A DNA stretch of 42,961 nt, taken from NCBI RefSeq assembly GCF_002006345.1, contig NZ_LZZM01000193.1, positions 1 to 42,961 of the forward strand. The letters are read 5' to 3'. The translations under genes and the position numbers were made by a program. Shown in pieces: positions 16,169 through 24,047 of this stretch (position 1 is its first letter; the number at the start of each line of letters is the position of its first letter). Under the pieces are notes generated by a model. It was not told the DNA's origin. It made no database searches and saw only the letters and a list, made by a program, of their open reading frames with translations. The stretch comes from Clostridium puniceum (GTDB taxonomy: Bacteria; Bacillota; Clostridia; Clostridiales; Clostridiaceae).

Positions 16169-17092
16169 CTATTCTTCAAAGTTTAAAGTAACATCATACC
16201 TGTCATAACCAATTATAGTATTTTCAAAAACTTCTTTTGCATTATTTAAATATATTTCTGGTTCGTTCATAGCTGTCCCAAAATGCGTTAATAATAGCTT
16301 TTTTACATTTCCATCCTTGGCCAGTTTTGCAGCTTCTCTAAAGGTCATATGTTTATTTTTTATAGCTTTAGGCAAATCTTCATCAATTCCATAAGTCCCT
16401 TCACATATAAAGTAATCACTATTTTCAATAAATTCATGGATTTCTTCTATAGGTCTTGTATCTGTTGTCATACTAACTTTTATACCATTTCTCTCTTTTC
16501 CTAGTACCATACTACTTGTATATTCAATACCATTTAAGATAATCTTTTTTTCATTTTTTTGTAACCTGCTCCATAAAGTTTTAGGTACATCATTTTTCAT
16601 AGCCTTTTCCACATCAAATTGTGGCTGTCTTTGAAAGTAAAAACTATATCCTATGCAAGGTGAAGAGTGATTTAATTCTAAGGTTGATATTTGAACATTC
16701 CAACTTATGTATTCATTATTTATATTAAAGATTTCCTTAGGATTTTCTATTATATTAATCTCATAAGGAAGCCAATTTGCAATTACTCTTAATTTATTAA
16801 CTGTATCTTTTATCCCCTCTGGTCCTATTATGGTAAGAGTTTCTGTTCTTCCACTATTGCCTATAGTTCCAAGTAGTCCTGGAAGTCCCACAATATGATC
16901 CCCATGAATGTGCGTTATACAGATAATATCTATAGTCTTAAATCCTGCATTGACCATTCGCATGGAAACCTGTGTTCCTTCTCCACAATCAATAAGTATT
17001 TTTCTTCCTTTGTAGCTTAATAATACAGCTGACAAAAACCTATTTGGCATAGGCATTCCACCACCACACCCTAATAAAAGTAAATCAATCAT
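16169..17092 (-). CDS. rnz: Ribonuclease Z
   Basis: RNase Z, the metallo-beta-lactamase endonuclease that trims tRNA 3' ends. The 307 residues match the usual bacterial length. The zinc motif HIHGDH is in [17 protein letters not shown] (about 60-76), with further ligands expected at [19 protein letters not shown] and LLLTHFG. The N-terminus [23 protein letters not shown] is typical. It is read leftward, after the two small paralogous genes on the same strand, and could be cotranscribed with them. Confidence 0.92.
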   Translation of the reverse strand: MIDLLLLGCGGGMPMPNRFLSAVLLSYKGRKILIDCGEGTQVSMRMVNAGFKTIDIICITHIHGDHIVGLPGLLGTIGNSGRTETLTIIGPEGIKDTVNKLRVIANWLPYEINIIENPKEIFNINNEYISWNVQISTLELNHSSPCIGYSFYFQRQPQFDVEKAMKNDVPKTLWSRLQKNEKKIILNGIEYTSSMVLGKERNGIKVSMTTDTRPIEEIHEFIENSDYFICEGTYGIDEDLPKAIKNKHMTFREAAKLAKDGNVKKLLLTHFGTAMNEPEIYLNNAKEVFENTIIGYDRYDVTLNFEE

Positions 17093-17155
17093 AAACTGAG
17101 ACTCCTTTCTTACGATTTTATCTAAACTAAATTAACATCATTAGATGTATATTAT

Positions 17156-17293
17156 TTATAATGATGTTCTTCCACTATGCAACAACATTCTGCCTATAAC
17201 CTTTTTAGGCTTTTCATTATTTTTAGTTTTATTTCCCTTTTCTTTCTTTTGCTCTATAAGCTTTTTCATCATTTCTATATTCTTTTCATTCAT
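17156..17293 (-). CDS. Small Lys-rich protein, paralogue 1 (45 aa)
   Basis: A 45-residue frame with a strong GGAGGAAGAAAG box before the ATG. The N-terminal 14 residues MNEKNIEMMKKLIE, then KK and KG, are shared with the gene at 17383-17559, while the C-terminus (KPKKVIGRMLLHSGRTSL) is different but keeps a K-V-x-G-[RK] core. It is highly basic and predicted to be an N-terminal amphipathic helix with a flexible tail. No family is known to me. It ends about 60 bases before rnz. Confidence 0.65.
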   Translation of the reverse strand: MNEKNIEMMKKLIEQKKEKGNKTKNNEKPKKVIGRMLLHSGRTSL

Positions 17294-17382
17294 CTTTCTT
17301 CCTCCGCTTTAAATAATTTTATAATCCCTTAGTTAAATAATAGCGCAAAATGATTGTATCATATATTTTCAAATTTTACTAA

Positions 17383-17559
17383 CTACTTATCGAATAATCC
17401 TCCACCATTTCCAACCTTAACTCCTTTTGAAGCACTTCTCCCCAAGGCACTTACTTTCCCTGTAACTTTTTCTGCTTTTCTATTGCTTTTAGAATTATTC
17501 CCCTTTTGTTTCTTTTCTTCTATTAGTTTTTTCATCATTTCTATATTTTTCTCATTCAT
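17383..17559 (-). CDS. Small Lys-rich protein, paralogue 2 (58 aa)
   Basis: A 58-residue frame with GAGGAAAAATAA before the ATG. It shares its first 14 residues with the gene at 17156-17293 (MNEKNIEMMKKLIE), then EKKQKGNN. The tail is longer: KVTGKVSALGRSASK followed by GVKVGNGGGLFDK. The conserved start plus good ribosome binding sites in both argue for two real genes from a tandem duplication. Function is unknown; basic helix plus glycine-rich tail would suit nucleic-acid, ribosome or membrane contact, but that is a guess. Confidence 0.65.
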   Translation of the reverse strand: MNEKNIEMMKKLIEEKKQKGNNSKSNRKAEKVTGKVSALGRSASKGVKVGNGGGLFDK

Positions 17560-17870
17560 TTATTTTTCCTCACTTTATAGTTTTAACTTTTATAGGAATA
17601 AAAGCCTTCCAAAAATAGACTGTATTCTTGAATTTTAAATTCCTTCTCTTATTATACTTAAAAAACTCAAACTTATCATAATGTTTATTAACAAAATATA
17701 TTTTTTTTTAATAATCTTCAATAAAATTACGTAACAATGGCTAGTTTTAATGTAATATTATTTTTTTAATACATATATAATATTTTTTAAGTACGTAAAG
17801 CTCAATTTAATTCTGAATTATTAGATATAGATAGATGATCAACTGAGAATCATATTTATCTTAAACTAAT
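17560..17870. other. Intergenic, AT-rich; no gene seen
   Basis: Between the small paralogue 2 and the hairpin at 17871 there is AT-rich DNA that must carry the promoter of the small genes. I see no further open frame with a ribosome binding site. Confidence 0.3.
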
Positions 17871-17923
17871 TTAACGCATTGTACTAGGTGTTATATTCTA
17901 AAAAAACTAGCACAATGCGTAAA
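17871..17923 (-). terminator. Long imperfect hairpin after the pirin gene
   Basis: TTAACGCATTGTACTAG (17871-17887) pairs with CTAGCACAATGCGTAAA (17907-17923) with two mismatches around a 19-base loop. It lies about 160 bases beyond the pirin stop codon. There is no strong U-run on either side, so termination is only likely; it could also be a repeat remnant. Confidence 0.4.
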
Positions 17924-18083
17924 CTTATAAAAATTATATACTTTACTGGCAATTATTATATAAAAATTAACTACTATTCATTAGATTATGTTTTAATTCA
18001 TAACTTATTATAACATATTTTTCAAAACATCCCTATTCTAAACATATAATTGTTTCTCTATCTCCTAACTCTTTAGTTTTATA

Positions 18084-18785
18084 TTATATGTCTTTTTTCA
18101 TTTCTAATACTAAGAGATGAGAGTTTTCTTTTGCTTTAATTTGAATATTTTCTTCTATAATTTCTAACGCATCTTTTTCCTTTAATTCTATGTTATTTAT
18201 TATAGACTCTCCTTCAATTTGAACAAGATAGGCTTGCCTATGCTTCTCTAAAATTAATAACTCTTCACTATTTTTATCTAAATAAATTGAATAAATGTTA
18301 ACATCTTGATGAATTTTAATTGGAGCATTTCCTTCAACACTTGAAACCATATGAAGCCATTTATTTTCTCTATCACTCCAATTAAACTTATATTCACCAT
18401 AGTTTGGCTTATAATCTTTTTTATCTGGAAAAATCCATATTTGAAGTAATCTCAACTCTTTATCCCCAAGGTTATATTCACTATGGTAAACACCTGTACC
18501 AGCACTCATATATTGAACTTCACCTCTTGATAGCTCATGAGAATTGCCCATACTATCTTTATGAGTTAACTTTCCATTAATAACATAAGTTACAATTTCC
18601 ATATCATTATGAGGATGCATAGGAAATCCTGTTTTAGACTGTATTAAATCATCATTTATAACTCTAAGTTTTCCAAAATTAATGTTTGATGGGTCATAAT
18701 ACTCTGAAAAGGAAAAATGGAATGAACTTTTTAACCACCCTAAATCACTTTTCCCCATATTTTTATTATCTATCTTTCTTAACAT
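18084..18785 (-). CDS. Pirin family protein (YhhW-like bicupin)
   Basis: A 233-residue pirin. The N-terminal cupin carries the metal ligands in GFPMHPHNDMEIVTYV (two His, and Glu) and GTGVYHSEYN (His, Glu), as in YhhW and quercetinase-active pirins. The start is the ATG at 18785, placed seven bases after GGAGGTG; an upstream in-frame start overlaps that box. Substrate in clostridia is unknown. The promoter region holds a -10 TATAAT directly before a TTATCACTAATT half-site, and a full palindromic version lies at 19008-19027, suggesting control by a dimeric repressor. Confidence 0.88.
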   Translation of the reverse strand: MLRKIDNKNMGKSDLGWLKSSFHFSFSEYYDPSNINFGKLRVINDDLIQSKTGFPMHPHNDMEIVTYVINGKLTHKDSMGNSHELSRGEVQYMSAGTGVYHSEYNLGDKELRLLQIWIFPDKKDYKPNYGEYKFNWSDRENKWLHMVSSVEGNAPIKIHQDVNIYSIYLDKNSEELLILEKHRQAYLVQIEGESIINNIELKEKDALEIIEENIQIKAKENSHLLVLEMKKDI

Positions 18786-18800
18786 AATATACACCTCCAT

Positions 18801-18819
18801 TTATCACTAATTGATTATA
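18801..18819. promoter_or_regulatory. Half-palindrome operator candidate at the pirin promoter
   Basis: TTATCACTAATTGATTATA repeats the left 12 bases of the perfect palindrome at 19008-19027. It overlaps the expected transcription start just upstream of the pirin ribosome binding site. Confidence 0.4.
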
Positions 18820-18863
18820 TTTAATTAAAAACTTATATCTAGTTAGTTATAGAAACTACAATA

Positions 18864-18962
18864 TTAAGATTTACTTAATCCTACTGCTTTTATTGTTTCA
18901 TACTCTATTTTATCATTTTTTGTTCTGCTGTAGTAAACATAACTTAGATAGGTAAATTTATG
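18864..18962 (-). pseudogene. Unidentified coding remnant, C-terminal tail
   Basis: On the minus strand 32 open codons with clostridial codon use read HKFTYLSYVYYSRTKN then DKIEYETIKAVGLSKS and a TAA. There is no start codon or ribosome binding site. It looks like the tail of a gene whose front has been lost; I do not recognise the family. Confidence 0.25.
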
Positions 18963-19007
18963 TCATAATTACTATCTGTTTTATATTTCTTATCTATATA
19001 TAAAATT

Positions 19008-19027
19008 TATCACTAATTAGTGATAAT
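19008..19027. promoter_or_regulatory. Perfect 20-bp palindrome, operator candidate
   Basis: TTATCACTAATTAGTGATAA is a perfect 20-base palindrome about 220 bases upstream of the pirin gene, with a second partial copy at 18801-18819. The form fits MarR/TetR-type dimeric repressors; no such regulator gene is in the window near it. Confidence 0.45.
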
Positions 19028-19226
19028 GTCAATATCCTAAATATTATATAAGATAATACATTATATTAATGAAATTATTGATTATCTTTATAAATTTATA
19101 TTGTTATGACATTTATAAACGTACATTTAAACAATACTATGTTAGTATCTTTAATTATGAATGAGAATTTAATATAAAGTCATTAATATATTAAAAAATG
19201 ATGCTAGACGTGGGTGATGGCATTTC

Positions 19227-19353
19227 GGGACTTTAGAAGGTGGATTAAATGATGAATATTCTGATATTGATTCAAGGAGACCATTTTAAAGACCTAGCAA
19301 ATTCTTTGCCAAGTATAATGGAAATGGCTTGTGATAATTTTATTATCTTTTAG
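19227..19353 (+). pseudogene. Decayed nucleotidyltransferase-domain fragment
   Basis: One frame reads GTLEGGLNDEYSDID, matching the nucleotidyltransferase signature GSxGRGxADEYSDIDL (DxD metal site) of the aminoglycoside adenylyltransferase-like superfamily, then SRRPF and a stop. A +1/-1 shift continues in DHFKDLANSLPSIMEMACDNFIIF and a stop, which reads like the next part of the same domain. Upstream of 19227 the frame is closed. It is a remnant with at least one frameshift. Confidence 0.5.
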
Positions 19354-19368
19354 TACATTTAATAATTA

Positions 19369-19399
19369 AAAACACTTAAGCTTTACACTTAAGTGTTTT
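19369..19399 (-). terminator. Terminator of the desulfoferrodoxin gene
   Basis: AAAACACTTAAG pairs perfectly with CTTAAGTGTTTT (19369-19380 with 19388-19399), and on the minus strand the stem ends in TTTTTAATTATT. Confidence 0.85.
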
Positions 19400-19414
19400 A
19401 ATAATTCTAAATAA

Positions 19415-19783
19415 TTATATTTCTATTTTCCATAATCCATGCAAATTACAATATGCATAAACTGTTGCTTTTCCTTTATCTACAAAAACTGCTTCTGGTT
19501 TTTCTCCTGGTGATAATGAAACTCTTTCTGTTCCTTTTTCAGTAACCACAGCAATCCATTCTATATAATGTTCATCTGCCATAGGATGCTCAGCTGAGCC
19601 TACTTTTACATATATTTTATCATCTTTTCTTTCTGCTAGTGGAACATGCTTTTCTTGTGCTGCATCTGTAGAATTAGCGTCAAGCTTAGTCATATGTTTG
19701 CCACAGCAAACTAATTGACCACCACCATTTTTTATAAGACCTACAATATTTCCACATAATTCACAACGATAAAATGAAACCAT
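19415..19783 (-). CDS. dfx: Desulfoferrodoxin (2Fe superoxide reductase)
   Basis: A 122-residue class I superoxide reductase that reduces superoxide to peroxide in the cytoplasm of anaerobes. The desulforedoxin-type N-terminal FeS4 centre has Cys7, Cys10, Cys26 and Cys27 (CELCGN, VCCGKH). The catalytic Fe(His)4Cys site has EKHVP, AEHPM, DEHYIEW and YCNLHG. The start is the ATG at 19783, seven bases after AAAGGTGG; an upstream in-frame start precedes that box. It has its own extended -10 promoter and terminator. Rubredoxin or similar donors are not in the window. Confidence 0.95.
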   Translation of the reverse strand: MVSFYRCELCGNIVGLIKNGGGQLVCCGKHMTKLDANSTDAAQEKHVPLAERKDDKIYVKVGSAEHPMADEHYIEWIAVVTEKGTERVSLSPGEKPEAVFVDKGKATVYAYCNLHGLWKIEI

Positions 19784-19815
19784 AATACAACCACCTTTCA
19801 CCATATAATATTTAT

Positions 19816-19824
19816 ATTATACCA
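19816..19824 (-). promoter_or_regulatory. Extended -10 promoter of dfx
   Basis: On the minus strand TGGTATAAT, an extended -10, lies about 32 bases upstream of the start. ATAATAT-TT-ATATTAT overlapping it (about 19805-19820) is symmetrical and loosely like a PerR/Fur-type box, which would suit an oxidative-stress gene, but the AT-richness makes this weak. Confidence 0.45.
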
Positions 19825-19943
19825 TATATTTATATAAATTTCATCAATTACACTACTAAACTCCCATATAAATCTATTTAAACCTTCTTATAAATTACAT
19901 ATAATATTAATTTTTTCATTTCTATTTAAATTAAATTTATACA

Positions 19944-19983
19944 ATAAAAACTAAAGGTTGAAAGTGTTTTTCTTCCAACCTTT
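19944..19983 (-). terminator. Terminator of the nfnAB operon
   Basis: AAAGGTTG (19953-19960) pairs with CAACCTTT (19976-19983), extended inward by GAAG/CTTTC-like pairing. On the minus strand it is followed by AGTTTTTATTG. It lies 20 bases after the nfnB stop. Confidence 0.8.
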
Positions 19984-20002
19984 ATAAAAATATACTACAA
20001 TT

Positions 20003-21388
20003 TTATTTTAAGTATTCATCTATAGCAGCAGCAGCTTTTTTACCAGCTCCCATTGCTAATATAACTGTTGCAGCTCCTGTAACTGCATCTCCACCTGCGT
20101 AAACTCCATTTTTAGTAGTTAATCCATCTTCATTTGCAACTAAACATGCTCTCTTATTAATTTCTAACCCTTCAGTAGTTGATGAAATTAATGGATTTGG
20201 TGATGTTCCAAGAGACATTATTACTGTATCTACATCTAAAACAAATTCTGAGTTTTCTTTAACTACAGGTTTTCTTCTTCCTGAAGCATCTGGTTCTCCA
20301 AGTTCCATTTGAACACATTTCATTCCCTTCACCCATCCATTTTCATCGGTTAAGATTTCTGTTGGATTTGTTAAAACATCAAATATTACACCTTCTTCTT
20401 TAGCATGGTGTATTTCTTCTGCTCTTGCTGGGAGTTCTGCATCACTTCTTCTATAAACTATATGAGCTTCTGCACCTAATCTCAATGCAGTTCTTGCCGC
20501 ATCCATAGCTACATTTCCACCACCAACTACAGCAACTTTTTTGCCTGCTTTAACTGGAGTTTCATAACCGTCTTTAAATGCTTTCATTAAGTTTACTCTT
20601 GTTAAGAATTCATTAGCTGAAAATACTCCATTAGCATTTTCTCCTGGTATTCCCATGAATTTTGGAAGTCCTGCTCCAGATCCAATAAATACTGCCTCAA
20701 AGCTTTCGTCTTCCATTAATTCATCTATAGTTATTGTTCTTCCTATAATTACATTAGTTTCAATCTTTACACCTAATTTCTTTATATTTTCAATTTCAGC
20801 TTTAACAACCTCTTCTTTAGGTAATCTAAATTCAGGTATTCCATAAACCAAAACTCCACCTGCTTCATGTAAAGCTTCAAATATAGTTACATCATAGCCT
20901 TTTTTAGCTAAATCTCCTGCACAAGTAAGACCAGCAGGACCACTTCCTATAACAGCTACTTTCTTACATTTAGATAGTTCTCTTTCTGATAAATCCACGT
21001 TATTTTTTCTTGACCAATCTGCTGTGTACTTTTCTAATTTCCCTATAGCTACTGCTTCACCTTTTATTCCCAGTACACAGTTTCCTTCACATTGACTTTC
21101 TTGCGGACATACTCTACCGCATACTGCTGGAAGCGAACTATATTTTGCTATTTCTTTAGCTGCTCCTTCAAAATCTCCAGTTTTAGCTTTTGAAATAAAC
21201 CCTGGAATGTTAATTGATACTGGACATCCTTCAACACATTTAGGATTCTTACAATTCAAACATCTACTAGCTTCTTTTATAGCTTTTTCTTCATCATATC
21301 CCAAACAAACTTCCTTAAAATTTTTAGCTCTTACTTCTGGAGCTTGCTCAGTTACTGGTGTTCTTTTCATTCTTTCTTGCATATCCAT
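20003..21388 (-). CDS. nfnB: NfnB, large subunit of NADH-dependent ferredoxin:NADP+ oxidoreductase (GltA-like)
   Basis: A 461-residue flavoprotein homologous to glutamate synthase small subunit. The N-terminal domain binds two [4Fe-4S] clusters (CLNCKNPKCVEGCPVSINIP near 43-62; CGRVCPQESQCEGNCVLG near 90-107). FAD-binding GSGPAGLTCAGDLAKKG begins near 149 and NADPH-binding GGGNVAMDAARTALRLGA near 290. No glutamate synthase large subunit is present, and the gene directly follows nfnA (stop and start overlap by one base), the arrangement of NfnAB of C. kluyveri, which bifurcates electrons from NADPH to ferredoxin and NAD+. It supplies NADPH or reduced ferredoxin in butyrate/solvent metabolism. 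Confidence 0.9.
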   Translation of the reverse strand: MDMQERMKRTPVTEQAPEVRAKNFKEVCLGYDEEKAIKEASRCLNCKNPKCVEGCPVSINIPGFISKAKTGDFEGAAKEIAKYSSLPAVCGRVCPQESQCEGNCVLGIKGEAVAIGKLEKYTADWSRKNNVDLSERELSKCKKVAVIGSGPAGLTCAGDLAKKGYDVTIFEALHEAGGVLVYGIPEFRLPKEEVVKAEIENIKKLGVKIETNVIIGRTITIDELMEDESFEAVFIGSGAGLPKFMGIPGENANGVFSANEFLTRVNLMKAFKDGYETPVKAGKKVAVVGGGNVAMDAARTALRLGAEAHIVYRRSDAELPARAEEIHHAKEEGVIFDVLTNPTEILTDENGWVKGMKCVQMELGEPDASGRRKPVVKENSEFVLDVDTVIMSLGTSPNPLISSTTEGLEINKRACLVANEDGLTTKNGVYAGGDAVTGAATVILAMGAGKKAAAAIDEYLK

Positions 21389-22278
21389 TATTTATCCCCC
21401 TTACATCCACAACCACCATGGTTATGATTATCCCCTTCTTCTATTTTTAATTGTGCTTTTCCTTCTTCTGATTTATACATTGTTTGTCTTCTCATTGACT
21501 CATCGTAATTTACTAAATGCCCATCAAATTCTGGTCCATCAACACAGGCAAATTTAACTTCGCCACCAACAGTTACTCTACAAGCACCACACATACCTGT
21601 ACCATCAACCATTATTGGGTTTAAACTTACTGTAGTTGGAATATTTAATTCTTTAGTTAACATAGAAGTAAATTTCATCATTATCATTGGTCCAATGATA
21701 ATTGCATGATCATATTTTTTTCCTTGATTATTAACTAAATCTTTAAGCATATCTGATCCAGTTCCTTTAAATCCATATGAACCATCATCAGTTGTTACAT
21801 AAAGATTTCCTGAAGCTTTTTTTAATTCTTCTTCATATATTAATAAATCCTTATTTCTGCTTCCTAAAATAACATCTACAGCTATTCCATTTTCATGCAT
21901 CCATTTAACTTGAGGATATACTGGAGCTGCTCCTACTCCACCAGCTATAAATATAAGCTTTCTCTTTTTTAATTTTTCTAAATCTTCTTCTATAAATTCA
22001 CTAGGTACTCCTAATGGTCCAACGAAGTCTGCAACATAATCGCCAACATTAAAAGTCGCTAATTGTTTTGTTCCTTTTCCTATTGTTGCAAAAACTATAG
22101 TTACCGTCCCTCTTTCTGCATCATAATCTGCTATTGTTAAAGGTATTCTTTCACCTTTTTCATCATTTTTTATAATTATAAATTGACCTGGCTTTGCAGA
22201 TTTAGCAACTCTTGGTGCTTCTATATCCATTAAAAATATATTATCCGTAAGCTCTTTTTTACTTGTTATTTTGTACAC
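21388..22278 (-). CDS. nfnA: NfnA, small subunit of NADH-dependent ferredoxin:NADP+ oxidoreductase
   Basis: A 296-residue ferredoxin-NADP reductase-like protein. The FAD domain is at about 1-100 (RIPLTIADYD), the NAD domain at about 105-225 (FIAGGVGAAPVYPQVKWM), then a [2Fe-2S] loop DGTGMCGACRVTVGGEVKFACVDGPEFDGH. The His/Cys-rich end (HNHGGCGC) is unusual and could bind metal. It is the upstream gene of the nfnAB pair. It resembles the sulfide dehydrogenase and PyrK families, but pairing with NfnB settles the role. AGGAGGTACAAAG precedes the GTG/ATG start region. Confidence 0.88.
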   Translation of the reverse strand: MYKITSKKELTDNIFLMDIEAPRVAKSAKPGQFIIIKNDEKGERIPLTIADYDAERGTVTIVFATIGKGTKQLATFNVGDYVADFVGPLGVPSEFIEEDLEKLKKRKLIFIAGGVGAAPVYPQVKWMHENGIAVDVILGSRNKDLLIYEEELKKASGNLYVTTDDGSYGFKGTGSDMLKDLVNNQGKKYDHAIIIGPMIMMKFTSMLTKELNIPTTVSLNPIMVDGTGMCGACRVTVGGEVKFACVDGPEFDGHLVNYDESMRRQTMYKSEEGKAQLKIEEGDNHNHGGCGCKGDK

Positions 22279-22552
22279 GCTTTGTACCTCCTAAATTTTT
22301 ATTATAATATGCTCTAAAAAATAAGTTACATTTATTTATTGTATATGGTTTTAATGTAACAAATCAATTAGAACTTATAGATTTAACTCATTTTATAATA
22401 CATATTGTTCAAATAATTTTTTATCATAGTCAATTATCTTTGAAGGATTAAATTAGAAATTATTAACACAGAATATTATTTTCTTATTAAAAAATAGAAC
22501 TGCCATTACTTTTATTGGTTTCTTTACTATGTTATTCCTATTTTTCTTTCAA
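22279..22552. other. nfnAB promoter region; no gene seen
   Basis: AT-rich DNA between nfnA and the terminator of the alcohol dehydrogenase gene. It must hold the nfnAB promoter, which I could not define with confidence. No open frame with a ribosome binding site was found. Confidence 0.3.
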
Positions 22553-22580
22553 ACAACAAAAGCTCTCTGAGATTGAGAGC
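22553..22580 (-). terminator. Terminator of the alcohol dehydrogenase gene
   Basis: On the minus strand GCTCTC pairs with GAGAGC around a seven-base loop and is followed by TTTTGTTGTTTG. It lies about 80 bases after the alcohol dehydrogenase stop. Confidence 0.75.
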
Positions 22581-22659
22581 CCTTGTTTATATACTATGTG
22601 AGATTATATGCATTTTAAATTTTTATATTATGATTGAGATTATGAGAATTATTAATTTA

Positions 22660-23826
22660 TTATAGATTTACTTTAGTTCCATAATATGTGCATTCAAATA
22701 ATTTTTCCATTGTCGCATCATCTATTTCTCTAGGATTTGATCCTGTACATGCATCTAATACTGCATTATGAGAAATAAACTTTAAGTTAGCTTTAAAATC
22801 AGTTTCTTCAATTCCATACTCCTTCATTGACTTAGGAATACTTAATTTTTCATTCATTCCATCAATCATTTTAATTAATGAATTAGTTAATTCTGAATCT
22901 GTATTTCCTTCTAACTTTAATACTCTAGCTATATCAGCGTATCTATCTTCACATTTTGTTCTGTTATATTGGATTACATATGGTAAGAATATTGCATTAG
23001 CGCATCCATGAGGTATATGGAATACCGCTCCTACTTTATGAGCCATTGAGTGAACTATTCCAAGTAATGCATTTGAAAATGCCATTCCAGCTAAACATTG
23101 CGCTTCATGCATTAAATTTCTAGCTTCTTTATCACCATTAAATGATTTAATTAAATTTTCTTGAACCATTTCTATTGCTTTAATAGCTAATGGATCCGAG
23201 AAGTTTGATCTAAGTGATGCAGTATATGCTTCTATAGCATGAGTTAATGCATCCATTCCAGTATGAGCTGTTAATGTAGCTGGCATAGTTTGAGCTAATG
23301 CTGGATCAACTATTGCAATATCTGGAGTTATATTAAAATCAGCTAAAGGATATTTAATTTTTTCATTATAATTTGTTATTACCGAGAAAGCTGTAACTTC
23401 TGTAGCAGTACCACTTGTTGATGGAATAGCTACAAATTTAGCCTTTTGTCTAAGTTCTGGTAATCCAAATGGAATAACTGCTTGTTCAAAAGTGAAATCT
23501 GGGTATTCGTAGAATATCCACATAGCCTTTGCTGCATCTATTGGTGATCCTCCACCTATAGCAACTATCCAATCAGGCTCAAAAGTTCTCATTGCTTCCG
23601 CACCCTTCATCACTGTTTCTACTGATGGGTCTGGTTCCACACCTTCAAATAATTCTACTTCCATTCCCGCTTCTTTTAAGTAACTTTCCACTTGGTCAAG
23701 AAAACCAAATCTCTTCATTGATCCGCCACCAACTACTACGAAAGCTTTCTTGCCTTTTAAATCTTTAAGTGCTGCTAATGCTCCTTCCCCATGATATAAA
23801 TCTCTTGGTAAAGTAAAACGTGCCAT
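22660..23826 (-). CDS. Iron-containing alcohol dehydrogenase, sigma-54 controlled
   Basis: A 388-residue group III (iron-type) alcohol dehydrogenase. The nucleotide-binding region has GGGSPIDAAKAMW near residue 95-107 and STSGTATEVTAFSVIT near 145. Metal-site segments are TGMDALTHAIEAY and IVHSMAHKVGAVFHIPHGCANA, with the expected Asp and three His. It should interconvert aldehydes and primary alcohols such as ethanol or butanol. The start follows TTAGGAGGAAC. A -24/-12 promoter is 73 bases upstream and three enhancer-type sites lie beyond it. It corresponds well to the adhA-type genes that the activator AdhR with SigL controls in C. beijerinckii. Confidence 0.9.
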   Translation of the reverse strand: MARFTLPRDLYHGEGALAALKDLKGKKAFVVVGGGSMKRFGFLDQVESYLKEAGMEVELFEGVEPDPSVETVMKGAEAMRTFEPDWIVAIGGGSPIDAAKAMWIFYEYPDFTFEQAVIPFGLPELRQKAKFVAIPSTSGTATEVTAFSVITNYNEKIKYPLADFNITPDIAIVDPALAQTMPATLTAHTGMDALTHAIEAYTASLRSNFSDPLAIKAIEMVQENLIKSFNGDKEARNLMHEAQCLAGMAFSNALLGIVHSMAHKVGAVFHIPHGCANAIFLPYVIQYNRTKCEDRYADIARVLKLEGNTDSELTNSLIKMIDGMNEKLSIPKSMKEYGIEETDFKANLKFISHNAVLDACTGSNPREIDDATMEKLFECTYYGTKVNL

Positions 23827-23898
23827 AAATTAGTTCCTCCTAAATTTTTTCTCATCATTTATACTTATTTTATTTATTTAGATTGTCATAAATATAAC

Positions 23899-23917
23899 AA
23901 GCAAAAACCATGCCAAC
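23899..23917 (-). promoter_or_regulatory. Sigma-54 (-24/-12) promoter of the alcohol dehydrogenase gene
   Basis: On the minus strand TTGGCATGGTTTTTGCTT has the invariant GG and GC with ten bases between them, matching TGGCAC-N5-TTGC with one change. It lies about 75 bases before the start codon, so transcription should begin near 23890. Confidence 0.88.
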
Positions 23918-23977
23918 CTGTTATTATTTTATCAATCCTTCTATTTTAGCCATTATTATTTTTTCACCGCAAAATAA

Positions 23978-24047
23978 TTGTCATAAAACAAGACAACTAT
24001 TCAAATATAGCTTGTCTTATTTTATGACAATGTCTTATTTTAGGACA
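23978..24047. promoter_or_regulatory. Three upstream activator sites TGTC-N9-GACA
   Basis: Sites at 23979-23995, 24013-24029 and 24031-24047 each have TGTC and GACA exactly nine bases apart. The first two extend to TTGTC/GACAA. They lie about 65-145 bases upstream of the -24/-12 promoter, the usual place for an enhancer-binding protein. The third overlaps the last codons of the activator gene. The spacing of centres is 34 and 18 bases. Confidence 0.82.
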
